A stretch of 59,361 nucleotides of DNA from Facklamia sp050409585 (GTDB lineage: Bacteria > Bacillota > Bacilli > Lactobacillales > Aerococcaceae). Shown one piece after another: positions 7,265 to 14,654 of this stretch. The notes beneath the pieces were generated by a model. The model searched no databases. It was not told the DNA's origin and was given only the letters and a program-made list of their open reading frames with translations. The DNA is taken from the NCBI RefSeq assembly GCF_050409585.1, contig NZ_JBNUPE010000012.1, forward strand, positions 1 to 59,361. Direction: 5' to 3'. The first letter of the stretch is position 1. Every line of letters begins with the position of its first letter. A program made the translations under genes and the position numbers.

Positions 7265-8048
7265 AAAAGAGTCCAAAGAATCTTTTTTTCTTTTTTCTTA
7301 TTGATTTTGAGTGTTTAGCTTCTAACTTATGAATGGGATCTCCGTTAAAGATATCCCGAGCATTTTGTAAGAAGTAGTCGACCTTTGCCTGACCAAAATC
7401 TTGTTCTAGTTGATTAAATGCAGCCTTCATATTAAATGGTCGAAAATCCACATGGTGGACGTCAGAAGCAATAACATGTGCTAAATTAAGTTCAAGCATT
7501 TCTCTTGCTGTTTTTTGAAATTTTTCACCATATAAGCCCACATAAGAAGAAGAAGTGATTTGTGATAAACATCCCATCTGAATTAAGTCATATAAATCCT
7601 CATAATTTTCAGCTAATTGATGATTTCTTTCTGGATGCGCAATTAAAGGTGTTATTCCCATATCAATTAACTGCAATAACATTTTAGGCGCAAATTCTGG
7701 GACTTTAACAGTTGGAAATTCAATCAAATAATATTTATCCGATCCATCTAGAGATAATAAATCACCATTATAATAATCTTCCATAAATTGCTTGGTTAAG
7801 CGTATTTCTTGACCGGGATACACTTTAACTTGTAGGCCAGCTCTTTCGTAATCAGCAGATAATTTGTCCGTAAATTTTATAACATCCTCTTTATGATTAA
7901 TAAATTGACCATTACGATGGTGGGGGGTTAAAACAATATGTTGGACCCCTTCTTCTTGACCCATTTTAGCTAGGTGAATAGAATCTTCTAGCGTTTGCGC
8001 CCCATCGTCTACTCCGGGTATAAGATGTGAATGTAAATCAACAATCAT
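7263..8048 (-). CDS. cpsB: PHP-type protein-tyrosine phosphatase CpsB/EpsC
   Basis: A 261-residue metal-dependent phosphatase of the PHP superfamily that removes phosphate from the tyrosine autokinase of capsule systems. The opening motif VDLHSHLIPGVDDGA supplies metal-binding H6 and H8; TPHHRNG, PGQEIRL, IAHPERN and IASDVHHVDFRP are the further PHP motifs. It is the last gene of a tight operon (5-nt gap after cpsD). The C-terminus is a run of lysines and arginines, slightly unusual. Acts in the cytoplasm on CpsD. Confidence 0.92.
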   Translation of the reverse strand: MIVDLHSHLIPGVDDGAQTLEDSIHLAKMGQEEGVQHIVLTPHHRNGQFINHKEDVIKFTDKLSADYERAGLQVKVYPGQEIRLTKQFMEDYYNGDLLSLDGSDKYYLIEFPTVKVPEFAPKMLLQLIDMGITPLIAHPERNHQLAENYEDLYDLIQMGCLSQITSSSYVGLYGEKFQKTAREMLELNLAHVIASDVHHVDFRPFNMKAAFNQLEQDFGQAKVDYFLQNARDIFNGDPIHKLEAKHSKSIRKKKKRFFGLF

Positions 8049-8053
8049 TTTTA

Positions 8054-8812
8054 TTACTCACCCTTGCTATCTTTTTCGGAATCATGACCGTAACCATAAC
8101 CATAATATGAATAATAGCCTGATCCTTCTTCACGCGGAACACCATTCATAACATATCCTAAAATATTCGCATTGACATTATCTAAGATTTCTTTCGCTTG
8201 GCGTACTTCCTCACGACGAACATAGCCATAACGTAATACCATCAAAATACCATCCACACGTGTTGCTAAAATTTGTGGATCAGCCACAGCAGTAATAGGT
8301 GGCGTATCATAGATTATCAAATCAAAATATTGATTCAACTCATGCATAATGGATGTCATACGAGCTGAACCGAGTAATTCTGAAGGGTTCGGCGGAATAG
8401 GTCCACACGGCAATAAGTAAAGACCTGTTTCGGGATTATGTTGAACTACCTGATTAAATTTGACCTCAGGATTGGCAATTAAGGTTGACAGTCCTTCTTT
8501 ATTATCGATTCTAAAAGTTCGATGAAGGGTTGGCTTACGCATATCCGCATCAACAATCAAAACCTTTTTCTCTGTTTGAGCCATAACAACCGCTAAGTTT
8601 GCTGAAACGGTCGACTTGCCTTCAGCCGGAATACAAGAAGAAATTAGTAAACTCTTAAGCTTCCGATCGACTTGAGCAAATTCAATATTCGTACGGATGG
8701 CACGGAATTGCTCCGCATTAATAGATTGAGGAGATGTATAAGTAATTAAAGAGGTTCCAAATTCTTGATCTTTTAATAATTTGCTTTCTTTTTTCTTTCG
8801 AGTATTAAACAT
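8054..8812 (-). CDS. cpsD: Bacterial tyrosine kinase CpsD/CapB
   Basis: A 252-residue BY-kinase, the cytoplasmic ATPase partner of CpsC. Walker A is at 58-68 (SSCIPAEGKST), Walker A' at about 84-90 (VLIVDAD), and Walker B is LIIYDTPP. The C-terminus carries a tyrosine cluster (GYYSYYGYGYGHD), the autophosphorylation tail reversed by CpsB. EQFRAIRTNI near the N-terminus is the family oligomerisation signature. It starts 1 nt after the cpsC stop, which suggests coupled translation. Confidence 0.95.
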   Translation of the reverse strand: MFNTRKKKESKLLKDQEFGTSLITYTSPQSINAEQFRAIRTNIEFAQVDRKLKSLLISSCIPAEGKSTVSANLAVVMAQTEKKVLIVDADMRKPTLHRTFRIDNKEGLSTLIANPEVKFNQVVQHNPETGLYLLPCGPIPPNPSELLGSARMTSIMHELNQYFDLIIYDTPPITAVADPQILATRVDGILMVLRYGYVRREEVRQAKEILDNVNANILGYVMNGVPREEGSGYYSYYGYGYGHDSEKDSKGE

Positions 8813-8813
8813 G

Positions 8814-9560
8814 CTAAACCTTCTTTCTAGTCCGTTTTTGTGATTTACTACTTGCTATACGAGAACTTTTCATTTCTTTATTTGAAAGTTGATAAATATG
8901 TCCTAAATCATTCATTCCTAGACTTGCCATAAATTCATCATCTTTGACGGTTGTGTCAGAAATTTCGGATAATAAAATAATTAAGATGGCAATCGCCAGA
9001 CCCATTAGGGCCCCAATAATTGAATAAATTGGCAAACTAGGAGAAACTCGGTTTGGGTTAAAAGAAGCTGGAGAAAGAATAAAAATGTTGGTATCTTCTC
9101 CCCCATAAATATCGCTGACTGTTTCTTCAAAAACTGTAATCACATTATAAAGAACATTTTGAGCAGCTTGAGGAGACTCAAGCTGAACGGAAACATAAAA
9201 AGCTTGTGAGTTTGGTGATTGTTCCACCGTAATAGCATCTTTTAAATCTCCTACCGAATAAGCCTTATTGGCATCATCGCTCACTCGATTAAGAACACTG
9301 TCACCCGTGATAATATCGCGGTAAGTATTAATCAACTGTGAGTTAGCTTGTAATTCACTGTATTGGATAGGCGATTGTCCCATTCGCTCTTCTGATTGAT
9401 TCACTAAAAGCTGAGCCGTTGAGCGGTAATTAGGTGTTACAAATAAAATCATAAAAGCAATCGCCAAAATGATCCCTAAGAGAATTAAACTAAATATTTT
9501 AAAAGCATGCTTAGTAAATAATTTCCATAAATCTTTTAAGCTAATTTCTTCTTGTTGCAT
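8814..9560 (-). CDS. cpsC: Polysaccharide chain-length regulator and kinase activator CpsC (Wzz family)
   Basis: A 248-residue membrane protein with two transmembrane segments (about 20-45 and 165-190) flanking an extracellular region, as in Wzz/CpsC proteins. It activates CpsD and helps set polymer length. The start is ATG 9560, preceded by GGAGG at 9567-9571; an in-frame ATG 33 nt upstream lies inside the preceding gene and is less likely. The GGAGG overlaps the last codons of the upstream dehydratase. There is a short basic tail after the second membrane segment (KSQKRTRKK). Confidence 0.9.
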   Translation of the reverse strand: MQQEEISLKDLWKLFTKHAFKIFSLILLGIILAIAFMILFVTPNYRSTAQLLVNQSEERMGQSPIQYSELQANSQLINTYRDIITGDSVLNRVSDDANKAYSVGDLKDAITVEQSPNSQAFYVSVQLESPQAAQNVLYNVITVFEETVSDIYGGEDTNIFILSPASFNPNRVSPSLPIYSIIGALMGLAIAILIILLSEISDTTVKDDEFMASLGMNDLGHIYQLSNKEMKSSRIASSKSQKRTRKKV

Positions 9561-9561
9561 G

Positions 9562-11442
9562 TTAACCTCCGTATTGTGTGCTATCATTAGCAAATTTTAT
9601 TATCTTTTCTTTCATAATTTTAGGCTGATGAACCGCCTCTTTCAAACTTTCGACAAATTCCAAAGTCTCTTGTAGTGGAATTGGTACAACTTTTCCAACA
9701 AATATTTGATCATTTAATTGATTTTCAACAAGTTCTGATCCGGTCAATAATTCTTCATAAAGCTTCTCACCTGGTCGAATACCTGACTCTCGAATACCGA
9801 TTTCTTCAACTGTATGCCCGGAAAGGAGAATCATTTTCTTGGCTAAATCAAGAATTTTAACAGGTTCCCCCATGTCAAGGATAAAAACTTCACCATCTTG
9901 GGCAAAAGTTCCAGCAAAAACAACTAATTGGCTGGCTTCTGGAATAGTCATAAAATAGCGAATCATTCTAAAATCTGTAACTAACACAGGACCTCCAGCG
10001 GCTATTTGCTTTTTAAAAGCAGGAACAACACTGCCTCGACTGCCCAGTACATTTCCAAAACGAACTGCACAATAAAGGGATGCTGACTGCTTGTTCATGC
10101 CAGTGATAATTAACTCAGCTACTCGTTTAGTCGCTCCCATAATATTAGGGGGATTGACCGCTTTATCCGTAGATATCATTACCATTTTAGACACTCTAGC
10201 TTGATCGACAGCTCGTGCGACATTGTATGTGCCCAAAATATTATTTTTATAAGCTTCGACCGGGTTAGCTTCCATTAAAGGTACGTGTTTGTGAGCAGCC
10301 GCGTGATAGATAATATCAGGTTGATATTCTTTAAATATTTCTAATAGACGGTCATAGTCTTGGATATCCGCAATAACCGGAATATATTGAATCATACGTT
10401 CGTTATAAGTTTTAATCATTTCATGATAGATAAGATAGATAGAATTCTCCCCATGCCCTAATAAAATAACTTTTGCTGGATTATGTTTAGAAATTTGACG
10501 GGTTATTTCAGATCCGATAGACCCTCCTGCTCCCGTTATTAGAATGGTTTTCCCTTCTAATTCCTTTCTCATAGCAATTTCGTCTAGTTCGATTTCCTGA
10601 CGGCCCAAAAGGTCTGAAATCTTAATTTCACGCATGGATTCTTTTGGTTGATGGATTCCTAATAAAACGTCTTCAACTTTTGGCATATTATAGACGCGCA
10701 CACCTAATTCGTTACAATAACGAAGTATCTCTTCATATTTTTCTGGTTTCAGGGAAGGAATAGCAATGACAGCTTTTACGATATTGTACTGCTTAGTTAA
10801 TTCCGTAAGTTGTTCTAAGCCCCCTACTACCTCGACGCCTCCTATGTTCATACCAATTTTAGAGTGGTCTTCATCTAGGATAGCAACCACTTTTTCGTTT
10901 CTTGGATGACGTTGGTAAGCATTCATAAAAAGTGATCCACCGTCTCCTGCTCCAATTAATACAATATTTTCTCTATTTTTGTTATCGATATTAGTGACTC
11001 TGTTTTTAGTGTGATAAATATATTGCCATAATATTCGTAAAGCACTGATTGCAACTCCTGCTAGACCTGCTACTATAATTAAATAGCGAAAAGAGAGCCA
11101 TTTAAGCACTGTAGATAAAATCAACCCAGAAACTAAATTGGCAAAAATAACAATTAAAAATAAAAGCGAAAAGTCGACCATAGTCGCATAGCGCTTTATA
11201 CGTGAATCGACTTTAAAATGCTTAGAGACTGCATAATATAAACCAAAGGACAATAATAAATGTCCCACATAAAACTGCATTGGGACTTTGAATATACCTA
11301 AAAAAATGACTAAAGCAACAATTGTTGCTAGACAAAAAGCTAAAAGGTCACTGACTGCCCATATCAATCGTTTGTGGGCAAAAGGTAGGTTTTCTACCCA
11401 TTGAACGAAACGAAGTGATAACATCTCTTGGTTTCTTAACAT
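9562..11442 (-). CDS. Membrane nucleotide-sugar 4,6-dehydratase/epimerase, CapD/FlaA1 family
   Basis: A protein of 626 residues. Four N-terminal membrane segments are followed by a first nucleotide-binding fold (IVLIGAGDGG) and a second catalytic SDR domain with TGAGGSIGSEI, DIQDYDRL, HAAAHKHVPLM and STDKAVNPPNIMGATKR. Relatives convert UDP-GlcNAc for capsule or glycan synthesis. I choose ATG 11442, with GAGGA 8 nt upstream; a GTG at 11457 overlaps that site. It is the first gene of the capsule-control operon, behind a clear promoter. Which sugar it makes cannot be told from sequence alone. Confidence 0.88.
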   Translation of the reverse strand: MLRNQEMLSLRFVQWVENLPFAHKRLIWAVSDLLAFCLATIVALVIFLGIFKVPMQFYVGHLLLSFGLYYAVSKHFKVDSRIKRYATMVDFSLLFLIVIFANLVSGLILSTVLKWLSFRYLIIVAGLAGVAISALRILWQYIYHTKNRVTNIDNKNRENIVLIGAGDGGSLFMNAYQRHPRNEKVVAILDEDHSKIGMNIGGVEVVGGLEQLTELTKQYNIVKAVIAIPSLKPEKYEEILRYCNELGVRVYNMPKVEDVLLGIHQPKESMREIKISDLLGRQEIELDEIAMRKELEGKTILITGAGGSIGSEITRQISKHNPAKVILLGHGENSIYLIYHEMIKTYNERMIQYIPVIADIQDYDRLLEIFKEYQPDIIYHAAAHKHVPLMEANPVEAYKNNILGTYNVARAVDQARVSKMVMISTDKAVNPPNIMGATKRVAELIITGMNKQSASLYCAVRFGNVLGSRGSVVPAFKKQIAAGGPVLVTDFRMIRYFMTIPEASQLVVFAGTFAQDGEVFILDMGEPVKILDLAKKMILLSGHTVEEIGIRESGIRPGEKLYEELLTGSELVENQLNDQIFVGKVVPIPLQETLEFVESLKEAVHQPKIMKEKIIKFANDSTQYGG

Positions 11443-11531
11443 GCTTTCATTCCTCACTATAATCTATTAGCTATATAGAACATTATCTTTCTCTAGTACG
11501 TCCTAATTTTGATAGCCATATTATCTCTATC

Positions 11532-11560
11532 ATTTTACCGATATTATTAGGCACTTTCAA
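11532..11560 (-). promoter_or_regulatory. Promoter of the capD-like/cpsCDB operon
   Basis: -35 TTGAAA (11560-11555), 17-nt spacer, -10 TAAAAT (11537-11532), minus strand. The leader to the first start codon is about 85 nt. Confidence 0.75.
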
Positions 11561-11605
11561 TGTGTTTAAGGACAAATTTCATTAAAACTATCTAATTATA
11601 GTCAG

Positions 11606-11657
11606 GAAAATAAAAAGAGCAAACGATTTAAGGTTAAAACCACCTTAAATCGTTTGC
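11606..11657 (-). terminator. groESL terminator
   Basis: 16-bp perfect stem: GCAAACGATTTAAGGT (11619-11634) and its complement (11642-11657), followed on the minus strand by TCTTTTTATTTT. Confidence 0.95.
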
Positions 11658-11679
11658 CTAATCAATTTATTTAATTGAC

Positions 11680-13296
11680 TTACATCATACCCATACCTGG
11701 TTGGGCAGGCATTTCAGGTTCGTCTTTAGGAATTTCAGCTACGACAGCTTCAGTTGTTAATAATAAAGCTGCTACTGATGCAGCATTTTGTAAGGCTGAA
11801 CGAGTTACCTTAGTTGGATCAACAATACCAGATTGAATCATATCTTCAAACTGATCCGTTGTTGCATTATAGCCTGTTCCTTCTTTTGAAGAAATAATTT
11901 TATTGACGATCACTGAGCCTTCACGACCTGCATTTTCAGCAATTTGACGAACAGGTTCTTCTAAAGCACGAACCACAATCTTCACCCCAGTTGCTTCATC
12001 ATCAGTTTCTGTTTCTGTGGCAGCTACTTGATCTTTAATGATTAAGTAAGCTGCTCCTCCACCCGCTACGATTCCCTCTTCAACAGCAGCGCGAGTGGCA
12101 TTTAATGCATCTTCAATACGTAATTTAACTTCTTTTTGTTCGGTTTCAGTTGCTGCTCCGACTTTAATGACTGCTACACCACCAGCTAATTTGGCTAAAC
12201 GTTCTTGTAATTTTTCTTTGTCATAGCTTGAAGTAGTTTCTTCTGCTTGGTGACGAATTAAAGCTACACGTTCTTTAATAGCTTCGGATGAACCAGCACC
12301 TTCAACAATCGTTGTGTCATCTTTAGTCACAGTCACTTTTCCAGCTGAACCTAAGTGGTCGATGGTTGCATCTTTTAATTCAAAGCCTAATTCTTCAGAA
12401 ATTACAGTAGCTCCAGTAAGAATCGCAACATCTTCTAACATCGCTTTACGACGGTCTCCAAATCCTGGTGCTTTAACTGCAGCTACATTTAAAGTTCCGC
12501 GTAATTTATTTAAAACTAAAGTTGGTAAAGCTTCCCCTTCAACATCTTCAGCAATAATCAATAACGGACGGCCAGATTGCATTACTGCTTCTAATACTGG
12601 AAGCGCATCTTGAATGTTAGAAATCTTGCGGTCTGTAATTAAGATATATGGATTTTCTAAATCTGAAATCATTTTTTCATTATCGGTTACCATATATTGT
12701 GATAAGTAACCACGATCGAATTGCATACCTTCTACAACTGATAATTCAGTCTCAATGGTTTGAGAATCTTCAATAGTGATTACACCATCGTTGCCGACTT
12801 TTTCCATAGCATCAGCAATCAATTCGCCAACCTTTTGGTCTCCTGATGATACAGCTGCTACTTGTGCAATCGCTTCTTTAGAAGATACAGGTTGTGATAA
12901 TTCTTTTAAAGCTGCTACAGCTGTCTTAGTTGCTTTATCAATTCCACGACGAATACCAACTGGGTTAGCACCTGCTGTAACGTTCTTCATTCCTTCACGT
13001 GCAATTGCTTGAGTTAAAACAGTGGCAGTCGTTGTTCCGTCTCCAGCTATATCATTGGTTTTTGAAGCTACTTCTTGCACTAATTGAGCACCCATATTTT
13101 CATAACGGTCTTCCAATTCTATTTCACGCGCAATGGTTACCCCGTCGTTTGTAATAAGTGGAGATCCGTAAGTCTTATCTAAGACAACGTTACGTCCCTT
13201 AGGGCCCATTGTTGTTTTAACCGTATCTGCTAATAAGTCTACCCCGCGCAATAAAGCTGCACGTGCGTCTTCTGAGAATTTCAATTCTTTTGCCAT
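11680..13296 (-). CDS. groL: Chaperonin GroEL
   Basis: The 538-residue 60-kDa chaperonin, which folds proteins in an ATP-driven double ring capped by GroES. Visible are the ATP-binding TTMGPKGRNVVLDK and AGDGTTTATVL segments, the apical domain (about 190-375) and the flexible tail ending GMGMM. Full length, with AAAGGAG before ATG 13296. It follows groES by 51 nt and ends at a strong terminator. Heat regulation is expected through the CIRCE element upstream of groES. Confidence 0.99.
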   Translation of the reverse strand: MAKELKFSEDARAALLRGVDLLADTVKTTMGPKGRNVVLDKTYGSPLITNDGVTIAREIELEDRYENMGAQLVQEVASKTNDIAGDGTTTATVLTQAIAREGMKNVTAGANPVGIRRGIDKATKTAVAALKELSQPVSSKEAIAQVAAVSSGDQKVGELIADAMEKVGNDGVITIEDSQTIETELSVVEGMQFDRGYLSQYMVTDNEKMISDLENPYILITDRKISNIQDALPVLEAVMQSGRPLLIIAEDVEGEALPTLVLNKLRGTLNVAAVKAPGFGDRRKAMLEDVAILTGATVISEELGFELKDATIDHLGSAGKVTVTKDDTTIVEGAGSSEAIKERVALIRHQAEETTSSYDKEKLQERLAKLAGGVAVIKVGAATETEQKEVKLRIEDALNATRAAVEEGIVAGGGAAYLIIKDQVAATETETDDEATGVKIVVRALEEPVRQIAENAGREGSVIVNKIISSKEGTGYNATTDQFEDMIQSGIVDPTKVTRSALQNAASVAALLLTTEAVVAEIPKDEPEMPAQPGMGMM

Positions 13297-13347
13297 TTAT
13301 ACCGCTCCTTTATATCTTTTTCTATTGAGTTCTTTATTAAATATCTT

Positions 13348-13614
13348 TTATTCAATAATTGCTAAAGCTTCTTTTAATTCGATAATAATAAATTTTTCAC
13401 CTTGGTCTTCAATCTCGGTCGCTGAATAAGATTTATAGATAACTTGATCGCCAACTTTAATTCCGTCTTCTGATTCTATTTCAGGACCAACCGATACTAC
13501 TTCACCAATTTGTTGTTTTTCTTGAGCAGAGCTAGGTAACACAAAGCCGCTTGCTGTTGTTTCTTCGACTTCCTTTGGTTTTAGAACAATACGTTTTGCT
13601 AAAGGTTTCAACAT
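13348..13614 (-). CDS. groES: Co-chaperonin GroES
   Basis: An 88-residue co-chaperonin forming the lid of GroEL. Starts MLKPLAKRIVLKP; the mobile loop is about 17-32 (TASGFVLPSSAQEKQ), and GDQVIYKSYSATEI is typical. GGAGGG precedes ATG 13614. First gene of the groESL operon, preceded by CIRCE and a promoter. Confidence 0.98.
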   Translation of the reverse strand: MLKPLAKRIVLKPKEVEETTASGFVLPSSAQEKQQIGEVVSVGPEIESEDGIKVGDQVIYKSYSATEIEDQGEKFIIIELKEALAIIE

Positions 13615-13638
13615 GAAAATCCCTCCAAATTTTATTAT

Positions 13639-13665
13639 TTAGCACTCTGTTGATATAAGTGCTAA
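13639..13665. promoter_or_regulatory. CIRCE element (HrcA operator)
   Basis: TTAGCACTC, 9 nt, AAGTGCTAA. This differs from the consensus inverted repeat at one base (A for G at the start of the right arm). It lies between the groES promoter and start codon, where HrcA represses in Firmicutes. hrcA itself is not in this window. Confidence 0.93.
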
Positions 13666-13676
13666 TCACAATTAAT

Positions 13677-13705
13677 ATATTAGACCATCTTTGATTAAAA
13701 AGCAA
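13677..13705 (-). promoter_or_regulatory. groESL promoter
   Basis: TTGCTT (13705-13700), 17 nt, TAATAT (13682-13677), minus strand, immediately upstream of CIRCE. Confidence 0.75.
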
Positions 13706-13743
13706 GAAATAGATATAAAAATCTCATTATTTTTTCCTAAAAC

Positions 13744-13778
13744 CATAAAAAAACTTCTCACTATAAATAGTAAGAAGT
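13744..13778 (-). terminator. rex terminator
   Basis: Stem of arms 13753-13764 and 13767-13778 (ACTTCT and ACTAT pairs with one T-G), followed on the minus strand by T7. Confidence 0.85.
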
Positions 13779-13789
13779 CCAATCATTTT

Positions 13790-14440
13790 CTATTCTCTTG
13801 CTAACTGATCAGCAATTTCTTCTTGGTTAATGAAATAAATCAAGGTCTGCAGTTCATTGGTTAAATCAACATTTTGTACGCGAACACTTTCAGGTACTTC
13901 AAAACGTAATGGGGTAAAGTTCAAAACTCCCTTTATACCAGCAGCTATTAATCGTTCCATTATTTCGTCTGCATATTCTTGAGGAACAGTTAAGATAGCC
14001 ACATCGATTGCTTGGATTTCTAATTGCTCTTCTAACTCATCAATCGAATAGATAGGAATGCCCGAATGGACAGTTCCAATCAAATCAGGATTGACATCAA
14101 AACCGGCACCAATTCTGACATTATTAGATTTTCTAAAGTTATAGTTTAATAAGGCATTCCCTAATGATCCAACTCCGATCAAGGCAGTGGTTGTTAGACG
14201 ATCTTGATTGAGTGTCTTCCCAAAAAACTGAAGCAAATATTCCACATCATAACCATAGCCTCTTTTCCCAAGGGCTCCAAAATAAGAAAAATCACGCCGA
14301 ATGGTCGCACTGTCAACTTTAACAGCATCACTGAGTTCGGTTGATGAAATGCGCGTCTTACCAGCATTGTATAAGTATCGCAAATAACGATGATAAATTG
14401 GCAAACGCTTGGCCGTCGCTCGTGGGATTTCTTTCACCAT
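13790..14440 (-). CDS. rex: Redox-sensing repressor Rex
   Basis: A 216-residue repressor that senses the NADH/NAD+ ratio. The N-terminal winged helix has ATAKRLPIYHRYLRYL and VDSATIRRDFSYFG; the C-terminal Rossmann domain has LIGVGSLGNALLNY and GFDVNP. I start at ATG 14440, 6 nt after GGAGGAAG; an upstream in-frame extension of 31 codons would run through the Rex operator and promoter. It typically controls fermentation and respiration genes. The order rex-groESL beside abcF-tsaD is also found in Bacillus. Confidence 0.97.
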   Translation of the reverse strand: MVKEIPRATAKRLPIYHRYLRYLYNAGKTRISSTELSDAVKVDSATIRRDFSYFGALGKRGYGYDVEYLLQFFGKTLNQDRLTTTALIGVGSLGNALLNYNFRKSNNVRIGAGFDVNPDLIGTVHSGIPIYSIDELEEQLEIQAIDVAILTVPQEYADEIMERLIAAGIKGVLNFTPLRFEVPESVRVQNVDLTNELQTLIYFINQEEIADQLARE

Positions 14441-14474
14441 TCTACTTCCTCCGTTCATCCTAACTTTCACTTGT

Positions 14475-14492
14475 TTGTGTGTTTTCTCACAA
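14475..14492. promoter_or_regulatory. Rex operator upstream of rex
   Basis: Minus-strand reading TTGTGA-GAAAAC-ACACAA fits the Rex consensus TTGTGA-N6-TCACAA with one mismatch. It sits about 12 nt downstream of the rex -10, a position suited to autorepression. Confidence 0.75.
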
Positions 14493-14504
14493 TTTGATAA
14501 GTCT

Positions 14505-14533
14505 AGTATATCATCAAACGAAGATAATGCCAA
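14505..14533 (-). promoter_or_regulatory. rex promoter
   Basis: TTGGCA (14533-14528), 17 nt, TATACT (14510-14505), minus strand. Confidence 0.75.
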
Positions 14534-14654
14534 TCAGTAGAGAGTCTTTTTTTAAAAAAATTCACAAACTTTTTAAAAAGCCAGTTGAATCGAAACTAGT
14601 GAGAGTTTAATAAGCGTGCTATAATGGGAGTGATTGAACAAAGGGGGATGGCCC

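Noticed and set aside
12314..13012. Long plus-strand open frames opposite groEL
   Set aside because: Typical antisense shadows of a highly codon-biased gene; no ribosome-binding site and no resemblance to known proteins.
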